A program made the position numbers and the translations under genes. The notes beneath the pieces are model-generated. The model worked only from the letters and a program-made list of their open reading frames with translations, did not search any database and was not told where the DNA came from. 64,000 nt of DNA from Oceanispirochaeta sp. M1. GTDB lineage: Bacteria > Spirochaetota > Spirochaetia > DSM-2461. The DNA is taken from NCBI RefSeq assembly GCF_003346715.1, contig NZ_QQPQ01000025.1:1-64000 (forward strand), given 5' to 3'. Below, piece after piece: positions 8,994-17,804 of the stretch. Every line of letters starts with the position of its first letter. Position 1 is the first letter of the stretch.

Positions 8994-11315
8994 ATGAAAT
9001 TCAGAGATGGTTATTGGACAACAAAACCGGAAGTGACCTTAAATAATCCTACAGAGATCAGGGGCTATGAAATCTCTGGAAAGGGTTTAACAACTTATTT
9101 TTCAACAAAAAAAGTGAAGCACCGAGGCGACACTCTCAATACTGCGCTTCTTACAACGACTTATTCATCTCCTATAAAAGATGTCATACATGTTTGCAGC
9201 TTCCACCACAAAGGCCGTCTTGAATCGGGCCCGAAGTTTGAGGTCCTCGAAGATCTTGAAAATGGTACTACAGTAGACGAAAATGAAACTTCCCTCATAG
9301 TCAACACCGGGGATCTCAGCCTGGAAATTTCCCGTATAAATGATTTGTCCATTCGCTATAAATATAATGGAAAAGATTTAACTGAAGTTCTTCCAAAGCT
9401 CTCAGGTCATGTCAGTCTAGATGACGGTCAGACCTATATGAGTGAACAGCTGAAGCTGTCAGTAGGTGAATTAGTCTATGGTCTGGGTGAACGTTTTACA
9501 TCATTGGTAAAAAATGGACAGGTTGTGGATATCTGGAATGAAGATGGTGGTACAAGCAGTGAACTGGCCTATAAAAATATTCCCTTCTACCTGACAAACA
9601 GGGGTTATGGTATCTTTATTGCTGATCCGGGACCTGTTTCATTTGAGATAGCGTCAGAGCTTGTCAGCAGTGTCCAGTTTTCAGTGCCTGGTGAAAAACT
9701 TGATTATTATATAATTGCCGGCAGGGATGCCGGGGATATTATTTCAAAGTATACACTATTAAGCGGCCGGCCGGCTCTGCCTCCTCAATGGTCATTCGGC
9801 CTATGGCTGACAACCTCTTTCACAACAGACTATAACGAGGAGACTGTCAGTCATTTTATTGATGGTATGAAAAAACGGAGGATTCCCCTGCATGTCTTTC
9901 ATTTTGATTGTTTCTGGATGAAAGAATATCAGTGGATGGATTTTTCCTGGGACAGGGATCAGTTTCCAGATCCGAAAGCCATGATTTCGCGTTTGAAGAA
10001 TAAGGGACTCAAAGTCTGTGTCTGGATTAATCCATATATAGCCCAAAAATCCAGATTATTTGATATAGGGATGAAGAGTGGATTTCTGTTGAAGAATTCT
10101 GATGGTCATGTCTGGCAGACGGATCAGTGGCAGGCGGGAATGGCTCTGGTGGATTTTACTAATCCTGAAGCTGTTGATTGGTATCAGAATGAGCTCAGAC
10201 AATTAATGGCACAGGGTGTTGATACATTTAAAACAGATTTCGGTGAATGCATTCCCGTGGATGTCCGATATTTCGATGGATCTGACCCAGTTAAAATGCA
10301 CAATTATTATACATATCTTTATAATAAAGCAGTCTTTGAGGTAGTTGAAGAACTGAGGGGTGTAAACCAGGCACTGCTTTTCGCCAGATCGGCTACAGCT
10401 GGAGGGCAGAAATTTCCTGTTCATTGGGGTGGTGACTGTTCTGCTACTTATGAGTCCATGGCCGAAAGTTTAAGAGGCGGTTTATCCCTGTCACTATCGG
10501 GATTCGGCTTCTGGAGCCATGATATCAGCGGGTTTGAGAAAACGGCTACAGCAGATCTATTTAAACGCTGGACTGCCTTTGGTGCCTTTACGACTCATAC
10601 AAGGCTCCATGGGAATGAGTCATATCGTGTCCCCTGGAACTTTGATGAAGAATCAAACGATGTTCTCAGGTTTTTTATCAACCTCAAGTGTTCTCTAATG
10701 CCCTATATCTATTCAAAAGCATGTGAAACAGCTCATACCGGTGTTCCTGTAATGAGAGCTATGATGATGGAATTCCCTCAAGACAGAGGCTGTGATTCTC
10801 TGGATCAGCAGTATATGTTTGGTGATTCTCTTCTTATTGCCCCCCTGTTCAATGATCAGGGATCTATTCAGTATTATCTGCCTGAGGGTCAATGGACCCA
10901 TTTCATAACTGGTGTTGTGAGCATCGGCGGCCGGTGGGTCAGTGAAAATCATAGTTATTTCAGTCTCCCTGTCATGGTAAAACAAGGCTCACTGATACCT
11001 GTTGGAAATAATATTGAGAAGCCGGATTATGATTATTCAGATGGTGTTCTCTTTCATTTATTTGTACTTGGTGAAGGTGAAACTACTGAAGCAGTAATTT
11101 ACAACGAGAAAGCAGACAGGGTCATGGAAGTCCGTATCAGCCGATCAGATAATTTTTATCAGATAAACAAAGAGGGTCAGGGGCAGAATTGGAAAGTTTT
11201 ACTGCGTGGCTTTGATAAGAAATGTAATATTGAAGGTGCTTCACAGTTACTTATTGATCAGGGATTACTCATCACTCCTGATATTGACAAATCCTCTATC
11301 AGCTTAAGTTTTTAA
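8994..11315 (+). CDS. GH31 alpha-xylosidase (YicI-like)
   Basis: A 773-residue GH31 enzyme, essentially the same length as E. coli YicI. The nucleophile motif KTDFGE places the catalytic aspartate at residue 415. The acid/base motif HWGGDCSATYESM places the second aspartate at 481. RPALPPQWSFGLWLTTSFTT begins the catalytic barrel. KTDFGE with a following cysteine-containing loop is typical of alpha-xylosidases rather than alpha-glucosidases. There is no signal peptide, so it is cytoplasmic. It begins directly at the upstream stop codon. Together with GH52 it suggests oligosaccharides with both alpha- and beta-linked xylose, for example from xyloglucan. Isoprimeverose-type activity is inferred, not shown. 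Confidence 0.92.
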   Translation: MKFRDGYWTTKPEVTLNNPTEIRGYEISGKGLTTYFSTKKVKHRGDTLNTALLTTTYSSPIKDVIHVCSFHHKGRLESGPKFEVLEDLENGTTVDENETSLIVNTGDLSLEISRINDLSIRYKYNGKDLTEVLPKLSGHVSLDDGQTYMSEQLKLSVGELVYGLGERFTSLVKNGQVVDIWNEDGGTSSELAYKNIPFYLTNRGYGIFIADPGPVSFEIASELVSSVQFSVPGEKLDYYIIAGRDAGDIISKYTLLSGRPALPPQWSFGLWLTTSFTTDYNEETVSHFIDGMKKRRIPLHVFHFDCFWMKEYQWMDFSWDRDQFPDPKAMISRLKNKGLKVCVWINPYIAQKSRLFDIGMKSGFLLKNSDGHVWQTDQWQAGMALVDFTNPEAVDWYQNELRQLMAQGVDTFKTDFGECIPVDVRYFDGSDPVKMHNYYTYLYNKAVFEVVEELRGVNQALLFARSATAGGQKFPVHWGGDCSATYESMAESLRGGLSLSLSGFGFWSHDISGFEKTATADLFKRWTAFGAFTTHTRLHGNESYRVPWNFDEESNDVLRFFINLKCSLMPYIYSKACETAHTGVPVMRAMMMEFPQDRGCDSLDQQYMFGDSLLIAPLFNDQGSIQYYLPEGQWTHFITGVVSIGGRWVSENHSYFSLPVMVKQGSLIPVGNNIEKPDYDYSDGVLFHLFVLGEGETTEAVIYNEKADRVMEVRISRSDNFYQINKEGQGQNWKVLLRGFDKKCNIEGASQLLIDQGLLITPDIDKSSISLSF

Positions 11316-11330
11316 ACAAGGAGCAAATAG

Positions 11331-11645
11331 ATGAAAAAGGCAGTTTACAAAAGGGAATATTTTACTTCATTACTGATTCGCAAAGATGTACCAACATCAG
11401 ATTTCTGGTCTATTACTCTATATGACGAAGAAGGTTACCCTTAGGGTTACGTTTAAAATATCAATAGTCAATATCCTGTACTTGATGATGACGGTTCATA
11501 CGTTATTCATTATTGTGGTGACAAAAATGAGGTAAATTGTATGGTTTTTTTTAAAGATTGGAATTTGACTCTTTGAATATACGAACCTACAGAATCTTAT
11601 TTCAATGGTGATTGGGTTCTGCCGGAATTGAAGCTGGTAAAATAG
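11331..11645 (+). pseudogene. Decayed DUF1254/DUF1214-family protein (C-terminal part)
   Basis: Reading one frame from an ATG with a good ribosome binding site (AAGGAG) gives 104 codons interrupted by TAG at 11442, TAA at 11454 and TGA at 11574, ending at TAG 11643. The pieces line up with the DUF1214 module: FWSITLYDEEGY, then a DDDGSYVIHY segment, then FKDWNLTL, then IYEPTESYFNGDWVLPELKLVK. In intact relatives these form one unbroken domain (FWS-TLYD-GF, DGSL-IY, FNL-LRLYWP, DG-W-PP-VK). The large N-terminal DUF1254 part is missing. With three stops of different types, it is not expressed as a full domain. Confidence 0.75.
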
Positions 11646-12318
11646 AACTATTGAGTTTTGGTATTGGCTGATAAAGGTTGATTGTAGAGAGGACTTGAAC
11701 CTCTATAACCCCCCATCTTATTCGTCATTCAACAGTCGTGCACTTGTTGAAATATTATACGACTCATTCAGAGGAAAAGCTCTCGATCATTGTCTGATAA
11801 TTTTTTAATAAAAAGGTTAGAAACATCATCTCTGAATATCATGCCTATTATATAAAACAGAGAATGCATCAGGAAATCAAAAAAAATCCTGATGCTGAAA
11901 TTGTAGAAAATACCGGAGAAATTATGAAGATAAAAAATTATCAGGTATGCACTTTCATTCTTTTCATTCAAGTGCTTAGAGATGTAAAAATAGTAATCCA
12001 CGAGACTTTGGATGTCAAAAAATAGAGCGTTTTTGTGTCCAAAGGAAAAAGGTTCAATCACGGGTGTTGTTCCTTCTGCGGGTAGACATTCTTCTTTTGG
12101 CTTGTTATATTTGATTTAAATGAAGTAAATCATAGCATTACTTTTTCTGTGAGTTTGTTGATGCCTTAGGTAGTAGCAATACAAGCAGAAAGGAAGAAGG
12201 AAACTATGAAAGAAAAATTTTTTTAGAACTGGGGTTTATCTAGGGTCTCTCAAAGGCAATGGATTATACTACACTTGTGGTATAAAGTGAGTCATTAGGC
12301 GAAACTTAAACACTCTAA
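11646..12318. other. Non-coding, degraded stretch
   Basis: I see no convincing gene in these 673 bases. Reading frames in all directions are short and broken. A minus-strand frame of 97 codons (11768-12061) is Phe/Ile/Tyr-rich, has no ribosome binding site and resembles no family I recognise. A plus-strand frame over about 11800-12010 (with KNPDAEIVENTGEIMKIKNYQ) looks more protein-like but lacks a start and ends in a stop. The stretch is best read as further eroded coding DNA within the graveyard. A hairpin with a tRNA T-arm-like loop is at 11687-11705. Confidence 0.4.
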
Positions 12319-12340
12319 CTCTATAAATTAATTTATAGAG
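12319..12340. repeat. Perfect 22-bp palindrome
   Basis: CTCTATAAATT (12319-12329) is followed directly by its exact reverse complement AATTTATAGAG (12330-12340), with no spacer. It ends at the base before the GTG that opens the radical-SAM relic. It could be an old operator, a recombination or insertion scar, or a chance AT-rich palindrome. Confidence 0.6.
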
Positions 12341-13078
12341 GTGGAGCGTGTTCTTTTATACACTTCCTACCTATTTCCGGGAGGAAGCATTCAACCGTTA
12401 CAGCAAAATTTTAAAGAGTTGAATTTTACAAGCAATTTTAAATGGTTTGCAAAATTTAAAAAAAACATAACCACCGTGGAAGAACTCAAACAGCTCATTC
12501 CATTGAATCCGGTTGAAGATAAGAACAATCGTAGAGTTGTGAAGCTCCAAGCTATGATTATTCCCAAGTACGACCTGTCAATAATAGATCCTGAAAATCC
12601 AAATGACCCAATTCGAAAATTGGCAATACCCTCAAAAGAAACGCTAATAGAAGATGGGGCTATGGGAGTCAGAACATCGGACTCCTATGGAGATAAGCAC
12701 GACAAAGTGAATAGGATTCTTTATATAAATCCCTATTCCGCTTTGATTATGACAATCGAATATTGTGCAATGTACTGCCCTCACTATTTCCGAAAAAGAA
12801 TGGTCGGTCTGCCTGATGTGCAATCAGTGGATAACTTTAAAAAGGCCGTCGAATACATTCCTACTCATTTTAACCATTCCAATGAAGTATCCAGCATTTC
12901 AACCGCGGCAGTAAAACGTATTCGTTCCGCTAGAGTGACAGTGAATAATCAAGCTGAGTTTTTGCAGGGAGTGAATGACAGGGTAGATGATTTGGAGGAC
13001 TTAATGAATGGCTGAGTTCCCATCGGAGTCAATCCTTATTAGCTCTAGCAGTGTGTATGCCTGCTACAAGAATCCGCG
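12341..13078 (+). pseudogene. Decayed lysine 2,3-aminomutase-like radical SAM enzyme (KamA family)
   Basis: Frame 12341-13015 is open for 224 codons, but relatives have about 400. Recognisable blocks are ITTVEELKQLIPL (43-55), the IDPENPNDPIRKLAIPS block (82-98) and the cluster region EYCAMYCPHYFRKR (140-153). The radical-SAM CX3CX2C motif reads Cys142, Cys146, Tyr149: the third iron-sulfur ligand is lost (TAT at 12785). After AVEYI (169-173) the sequence jumps straight to THFNHSNEVS and NNQAEFLQGVNDRVDDL, so about 100 residues of the catalytic core are deleted in frame. The same frame continues past stops at 13013, 13040 and 13046 as VPIGVNPY-stop-L-stop-QC, matching the family's RPYYLYQC segment. 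It cannot be a working enzyme. Confidence 0.85.
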
Positions 13079-13148
13079 ACCTTTATCAAACAAGTAGTGG
13101 GTTGGAAGATTTACCAGAAATTTAATAAAAGCAAAACAAGGAGATAAT

Positions 13149-13304
13149 ATGAGTGAACAGAGAATTACTACCTGTCCGTCTTGTGATGGAAAGCTGAGGA
13201 TGAAGACGACCGTGTTGTGGACTACAGGTTATGTCCGTTGTCCAGTCTGCGGTAATAGGGTGTTTGTTTCAATGGACAGAAATGTTAAGCAGGATAAAAA
13301 ATAA
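13149..13304 (+). CDS. Small zinc-ribbon protein (51 aa)
   Basis: An ATG at 13149 follows AAGGAG at a good distance and opens a 51-codon frame that ends at TAA 13302. The product has two CxxC knuckles, CPSCDGKL and CPVCGNRV, separated by about 20 residues (TTVLWTTGYVR between them), i.e. a single four-cysteine zinc ribbon with short charged tails. Such miniature zinc ribbons are common and often uncharacterised. It sits between two decayed genes, yet its start, ribosome binding site and cysteines are all intact, so it may be functional or only recently stranded. It shows no link to the neighbours. Confidence 0.6.
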   Translation: MSEQRITTCPSCDGKLRMKTTVLWTTGYVRCPVCGNRVFVSMDRNVKQDKK

Positions 13305-13341
13305 CATTGAAGACTCCCCATATAAATGGGAATAAGATTTT

Positions 13342-14313
13342 TTGCCTCCGATCAAGGAGGAACAGGAAAAAACAAGGAGAGTATTTATTTCAATTACATC
13401 AATAAATGGAATCAACTTTTTCAGTAACTCCGTCATGCAGGACAGGATTTCCCAGAAATACTTCGAAAGAACAAAGCGTGTGCAGAAAGGGAAAGAAAAG
13501 AACGCAGTGGCAATGAAAGAGTGGGCCATTGAGATGGAGCCGACTATCGGTGGAAACGTCCTAATGGAGTTTTCCGGTAAATCTCTTTTACAGGGAGAAT
13601 CTGATGCTTCATCTTTCCCTTCAGGGGATCTGGAAGAGACATTTGAAGCGCGGGGCTATGTAGGTCCCAATCATTTTGAAATGGCGAAAATCTTTTGCAC
13701 CGCAAATATTGCATCCGACAACAATCAAAATATCATGAAATTGATGGGACGGATTGCAGAGCGTCACGACCTGAGATTAGGTGGGCATGAAGGTTCACCC
13801 TCAATCATCAGGGTTTATTTAGCTGACACCCTTACTGGGATATTAGATAATTATGCCGCGGGGGAAAAAACAAAAACAACTAACGTTGATTTTGTAAGAA
13901 TGGGTACATCCAATCTTCCTCGCTTGTTTAAAGATTCAACAGACCGTAACAGGACCAGTCCTTTTGCATTTAATGGAAATAAATATAAATTTATTATGGT
14001 TCCTTCTTCAGGTTCTATAGCTGAGGTTATCAGAGTCCTGAAAACTATTGTTGCTGATGTTCTTTCAGATGTTAAAAAACAGAAATTTTTAAAGCTCTTT
14101 AAAAGGCAAAACGCCTTGACTGGCAAGGAGCTGGAATCACGGTTCAACATAGCCGTTGAAAAATATATCAAGGAACTGAATATAAAAACAGCATTTATGA
14201 TTGAGATGGGCAAGCTAAACATTGAATCTGCAGTCCGCGCGATTACAGGAGCATTGACAACTTCCCTCTCGAAATCAAAAGGATTTATTCCAGGTTTGGA
14301 TACTCATAAGTAA
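13342..14313 (+). pseudogene. Internally deleted type III glutamine synthetase relic
   Basis: The open frame of 323 codons strings together pieces of a type III glutamine synthetase, an enzyme of about 700 residues. INFFSNSVMQDRIS matches the N-terminus. AVAMKEWAIE runs directly into GGNVLMEFSGKSLLQGE, losing the HYTHWFQP block. GESDASSFPSG and TFEARGY are nearly perfect. ANIASDNNQ follows, then AERHDLRLGGHEGSPSIIRVYL jumps over the glutamate-binding segment. DRNRTSPFAFNGNKYKF (201-217) is conserved, and the C-terminal helices end with GLDTHK. At least four in-frame deletions remove substrate-binding parts while keeping the frame open. The apparent start is a TTG without a convincing ribosome binding site, and homology begins around residue 15. 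Catalysis is implausible. Confidence 0.85.
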
Positions 14314-14450
14314 TCCAATATGTTTGAAGACCTGTTTACATAAGATTATCATCCAATTCCTTCTCACAGAGATATGATCTTCAGGTTGTGATTATCAAAA
14401 ATAATTATTTTCCTATCAAAATTAACAATTATCTTAAGGAGATACTATAA

Positions 14451-15701
14451 ATGGCTTTAGTAGAAGTAAAGGATTTGTATAAAGTATTCGGTACAAATCC
14501 AAAACACGCGATTTCGCTGATAAAGGAAGGGAAATCGAAAAAGGAAATAAAAAAGGAAACCGGGTGCACAGTAGCAATCAATGATGCAACCTTTGAGATA
14601 CATAGACGAGAAACATTTGTCGTTATGGGACTGTCCGGCAGCGGTAAATCAACCTTTATAAGATGTTTAAACCGGCTGATAAAGCCAACTGCCGGTCAGA
14701 TCCTGATTGATGGACAGGACATTGTTAAGATGGACAGCGAACAGCTCCGGGAGCTTCGCCGTTACAAAATGTCCATGGTTTTTCAGCATTTTGGACTCCT
14801 TCCCCACAGAAACGTTGTAAACAATGTTGAATTCGGTCTGGAGCTGGGTGGTATGGAAAAAATAGAACGACGGGAGAAGGCTATGGAGGCCATAAAGCTC
14901 GTTGGTCTTGAAGGTTTTGAGTTTAGTTTTCCCAGCGAACTTTCCGGTGGTATGCAGCAACGCGTTGGACTTGCGCGGGCTTTGGCAAATGATGCGGAAA
15001 TACTGCTCATGGATGAAGCCTTCAGTGCATTAGATCCTCTCATCAGGGCTCAAATGCAGGATGAGCTGCTCGACCTCCAGGACAAAATGCATAAGACAAT
15101 TATATTTATAACTCACGATCTTGATGAAGCCTTGAAGATTGGTGATCGTATTGCCATCCTGGGACCAGAGGGGCGCATAAGACAAATAGGGGTTCCCGAG
15201 GACATTCTCTCAAATCCCGCTGATAATTATGTAAAAGAATTTGTTCAAAATGTCGATCGGACAAAGACAATAACAGCAAGCTCCATTAAACAGAGCTGCC
15301 CTTTTTTAAATAGTTCTAAAGACGGCCCCAAGGCTGCTCTGCATTTGATGGAAAAGCATAGTAAATCCTACGCTTATCTGGTGGATTCCCAAAGAAGGCT
15401 GAAAGGAATCATTCACATTGAGGATGTCATAGAACTGAAGAAAAATAAAGAAACTGATCTTTCCAAAATAGTTAGACACGATTTTTATACTACAACTCCA
15501 GATACAGCCATTGCTGATTTGCTTGGCACTGCTCTCCAAACAAAACACCCTATAGTCGTTATCAATGAAGATAATAAGTTTTTGGGAATTGTTAGTAGAG
15601 AGATGATTATTGCCGAGGTCAATGAGGGTGTCGACGATTCCGAGACACCAACTGTTTTCAGCGAAATACTTGAAGAAACAGAGACCTCCCAGAATGAATA
15701 A
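14451..15701 (+). CDS. proV: Glycine betaine/proline-type ABC transporter ATPase (ProV/OpuAA)
   Basis: A 416-residue ATPase with Walker A GLSGSGKST, the ABC signature LSGGMQQR, Walker B LLMDEAFSALDP, and two CBS domains in the last 140 residues (SYAYLVDSQRRLKGIIH and HPIVVINEDNKFLGIVS). The order and length match ProV/OpuAA. CBS domains in this family sense ionic strength or c-di-AMP and gate uptake during osmotic stress. ATG 14451 follows AAGGAG. Genes for the permease (15717) and binding protein (16625) follow in the same direction, making a complete osmoprotectant importer. The neighbouring upstream DNA is the graveyard; this operon appears intact. Confidence 0.93.
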   Translation: MALVEVKDLYKVFGTNPKHAISLIKEGKSKKEIKKETGCTVAINDATFEIHRRETFVVMGLSGSGKSTFIRCLNRLIKPTAGQILIDGQDIVKMDSEQLRELRRYKMSMVFQHFGLLPHRNVVNNVEFGLELGGMEKIERREKAMEAIKLVGLEGFEFSFPSELSGGMQQRVGLARALANDAEILLMDEAFSALDPLIRAQMQDELLDLQDKMHKTIIFITHDLDEALKIGDRIAILGPEGRIRQIGVPEDILSNPADNYVKEFVQNVDRTKTITASSIKQSCPFLNSSKDGPKAALHLMEKHSKSYAYLVDSQRRLKGIIHIEDVIELKKNKETDLSKIVRHDFYTTTPDTAIADLLGTALQTKHPIVVINEDNKFLGIVSREMIIAEVNEGVDDSETPTVFSEILEETETSQNE

Positions 15702-15716
15702 AGGAAATAAAGTTAA

Positions 15717-16556
15717 ATGAACAGGATAAGAGAGATTTTTGATATTGGTGCAGGATTTGAAAAAATTATTGAATGGCTGACCGAAGAAGCTGATTGGCTG
15801 TTTGATTTCATTGCTTTTGTAGTTGAAGGCTTTTTAGATGGAGTGAATTGGTTGTTTCACTTCCCCCCCTCATTCGTAATGATAGGACTTTTTAGCTTAT
15901 TGGCCTGGAAAGTTGCGGGAAAAGGTGTTGCTCTTTTTACCCTGATTGGATTTCTCCTAATCCTCTATATGGGATATTGGTCGGAAACCATGGATACTCT
16001 TTCCCTTGTTTTTTCCGCCGTAATCTTTGGATTACTCATAGGTCTACCCCTGGGGATATGGGCGTCGAGATCGGACTCTGTCTGGAAAATCATGCGTCCC
16101 ATACTGGATTTCATGCAGACTCTTCCGGCTTTCGTATATTTAATTCCTGCTGTACTGCTTTTTAAATTGGGACCGGTTCCAGGTGTTATCGCAACCTTGA
16201 TCTTTTCACTGCCCCCTGTAGTACGGCTGACAAATTTAGGCATCAGACAAGTTCCGGTTGAAATCCACGAGGCCTGCCGAGCCTTTGGCGCTACCCCTAA
16301 ACAGATGCTTTTCAAAGCAGAATTACCAGTCGCACTTCCGACCATTATGGCAGGAGTCAATCAGACCATCATGCTGGCTCTTTCCATGGTAGTGATCTCA
16401 GGAATGATTGGAGCAGGAGGCTTGGGAAATGTGGTTCTCAAGGGGATAACTCAATTAAAAATTGATATGGGCTTTGAAGGCGGAATTTGTATTGTAATTC
16501 TGGCTATTTTTCTGGATAGGGTTACCCAGGCTTTCTCGACGACGCAGACGCGTTAG
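15717..16556 (+). CDS. proW: Glycine betaine/proline-type ABC transporter permease (ProW/OpuAB)
   Basis: A 279-residue inner-membrane permease. It has the typical amphipathic N-terminal region before the first helix, several hydrophobic helices and the conserved segment LDFMQTLPAFVYLIPAVLLF. The EAA loop EIHEACRAFGATPKQMLFKAELP precedes MAGVNQTIMLALSMVVISGMIGAGGLG, a hallmark of the OpuAB/ProW family. It starts 15 bases after the ATPase gene with an upstream AAAGGAAA-type site. Its length is normal for OpuAB (about 280 aa), shorter than enteric ProW. Confidence 0.93.
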   Translation: MNRIREIFDIGAGFEKIIEWLTEEADWLFDFIAFVVEGFLDGVNWLFHFPPSFVMIGLFSLLAWKVAGKGVALFTLIGFLLILYMGYWSETMDTLSLVFSAVIFGLLIGLPLGIWASRSDSVWKIMRPILDFMQTLPAFVYLIPAVLLFKLGPVPGVIATLIFSLPPVVRLTNLGIRQVPVEIHEACRAFGATPKQMLFKAELPVALPTIMAGVNQTIMLALSMVVISGMIGAGGLGNVVLKGITQLKIDMGFEGGICIVILAIFLDRVTQAFSTTQTR

Positions 16557-16624
16557 AATTAACATTGGATTTTTTCGGAATACATTTCCGGAATCATTAT
16601 ATTACTATTTTAACAGGAGAAAAA

Positions 16625-17521
16625 ATGAACAATTTACGAAAGATCTTAATGATCGTTCTTATGGTTTCGACTGCGGCAACAGCTGTTTTCGCAGCGGGAC
16701 AACAGGAATCAAAAGCAGACGTAAAGACCGCTAACCTGGTCTATGCCAACTGGGAAGAAGGTGTTGCTTATACCAATTTAGCAAAAGTTATACTGGAAGA
16801 CATGATGGGATACGAAGTAACTATTACAGCTGCTGATGTAGCACCCGGATACGCAAGTGTCGCTGCTGGAGATCAGGATGCCTTTATGGAAACATGGCTG
16901 CCCGTTCTTCATAAGGATTATATTGAACAGTTCGGTGACGATCTCGTCGATCTTGGTAATGTATACGATGGTACTCAAAGTGGATTAGCTATTCCAACAT
17001 ACATGAATGAGGCCGGCATTAAAACTGTTTCTGACCTTAAAAAACCGGAAGCTATGAAAAAGTTAGATAAAACCATTATCGGAATAGATGCCGGAGCTGG
17101 TATCATGAAAACAACTGAAGGTGATCTTATACCGGCATATGGTCTTGATGATGCAGGTTATAAACTGCTTGCTTCTTCTGGTCCTGCAATGATGGCAGCC
17201 ATGAAAGATGCTTATTCTAATGAAGAGTGGATTGTCGTAACCGCCTGGAAACCTCATTCTATGTTCGGTTATTATGACCTGACTTTTCTCGAGCAGGATG
17301 GTGAACAAATTTGGGGTTCAGGTGATATTCACATAACTGCAAGAAAAGGACTGACTGCTGACAAACCGGAACTTGCTCAGTTTCTTACAAATATGAATAT
17401 CAGCAATAACGATTTAGGTTCTTTGATGGTTGCTATCCGGGAATCAGACGAAGGTGAAGTAGATGCCGCTCGTGCCTGGTTAGCCGAGAACAAAGACGTA
17501 GTTACTATCTGGATTCCATAA
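16625..17521 (+). CDS. Glycine betaine/proline-type ABC transporter binding protein (OpuAC/ProX-like)
   Basis: A 298-residue exported binding protein with signal peptide MNNLRKILMIVLMV...AVFAAGQQES. The cut is probably near AAG, with no lipobox cysteine. The mature part has the quaternary-amine-binding fold features NLVYANWEEGVAYTNLAK, AFMETWLPVLHKDY and VVTAWKPHSMF, whose tryptophans and tyrosines supply the aromatic cage in OpuAC-type proteins. ATG 16625 follows AGGAGA; a start 60 bases earlier would disrupt the signal peptide. As the last gene of the operon it is followed by a strong terminator at 17545. Betaine is the likely ligand; choline or proline betaine cannot be excluded. Confidence 0.92.
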   Translation: MNNLRKILMIVLMVSTAATAVFAAGQQESKADVKTANLVYANWEEGVAYTNLAKVILEDMMGYEVTITAADVAPGYASVAAGDQDAFMETWLPVLHKDYIEQFGDDLVDLGNVYDGTQSGLAIPTYMNEAGIKTVSDLKKPEAMKKLDKTIIGIDAGAGIMKTTEGDLIPAYGLDDAGYKLLASSGPAMMAAMKDAYSNEEWIVVTAWKPHSMFGYYDLTFLEQDGEQIWGSGDIHITARKGLTADKPELAQFLTNMNISNNDLGSLMVAIRESDEGEVDAARAWLAENKDVVTIWIP

Positions 17522-17544
17522 ATTCAGATTAAATAAAATGACAG

Positions 17545-17578
17545 GGGCCATCCAATAATTATTGGATGGCCCTTCTTT
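17545..17578 (+). terminator. Rho-independent terminator of the betaine transporter operon
   Basis: GGGCCATCCAAT (17545-17556) pairs perfectly with ATTGGATGGCCC (17561-17572) around AATT, followed by a T-rich tract. It lies 24 bases after the binding-protein stop. The stem is symmetrical, but the minus side has no long T-run, so it mainly serves the plus strand. Confidence 0.9.
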
Positions 17579-17770
17579 AATTAATCATTCCCGCCCCTTT
17601 TGCAGACTATCTTTTTAGCTCCTCAACAGAATTTACAACTTCCATCTCAGGGATATCTTAAATGCATCACATTCTGGATAAAAAACTGACAAACCATTAT
17701 TTGCTTTTCTCTGGTTCGTTGTCCCTTGTTTCAGAAAAAAACGATATTCCTTTATGATTTTTAATGAAGT

Positions 17771-17804
17771 ATAAATCTAAATATAAATCCAAATATAAAT
17801 TACG
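17771..17804. repeat. Short 12-bp tandem repeat at the end of the glycan operon
   Basis: The unit ATAAATCTAAAT (17771-17782) is repeated as ATAAATCCAAAT (17783-17794) and begins a third copy, ATAAAT. It runs into the stop codon of the minus-strand DUF6067-type gene. No function is apparent. The T-rich minus-strand sequence could assist transcript ending, but no stem was seen. Confidence 0.5.

Noticed and set aside
11687-11705. Hairpin on the minus strand whose loop (TTCAAGT between AGAGG and CCTCT) looks like a tRNA T-arm, raising the idea of a tRNA or an element attachment site.
   Set aside because: No acceptor, D-arm or anticodon arm fits upstream at the right distance; the 5' acceptor complement is missing. 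At most a tRNA fragment, more likely a chance stem.
11768-12061. Minus-strand frame of 97 codons in the graveyard.
   Set aside because: Rich in Phe, Ile and Tyr from AT-rich antisense DNA, no ribosome binding site and no recognisable motif; treated as a shadow frame.
12341-13015. Calling the 224-codon frame a functional radical-SAM aminomutase.
   Set aside because: The third cluster cysteine is Tyr149, the catalytic core is deleted, and homology continues past three in-frame stops.
13342-14313. Calling the 323-codon frame a functional glutamine synthetase.
   Set aside because: Less than half the family length, with the glutamate-binding segment and the HYTHWFQP block missing; conserved blocks are joined by deletions.
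16565-16624. Longer N-terminus for the betaine-binding protein.
   Set aside because: It would place 20 extra residues before a clear signal peptide; AGGAGA supports ATG 16625.
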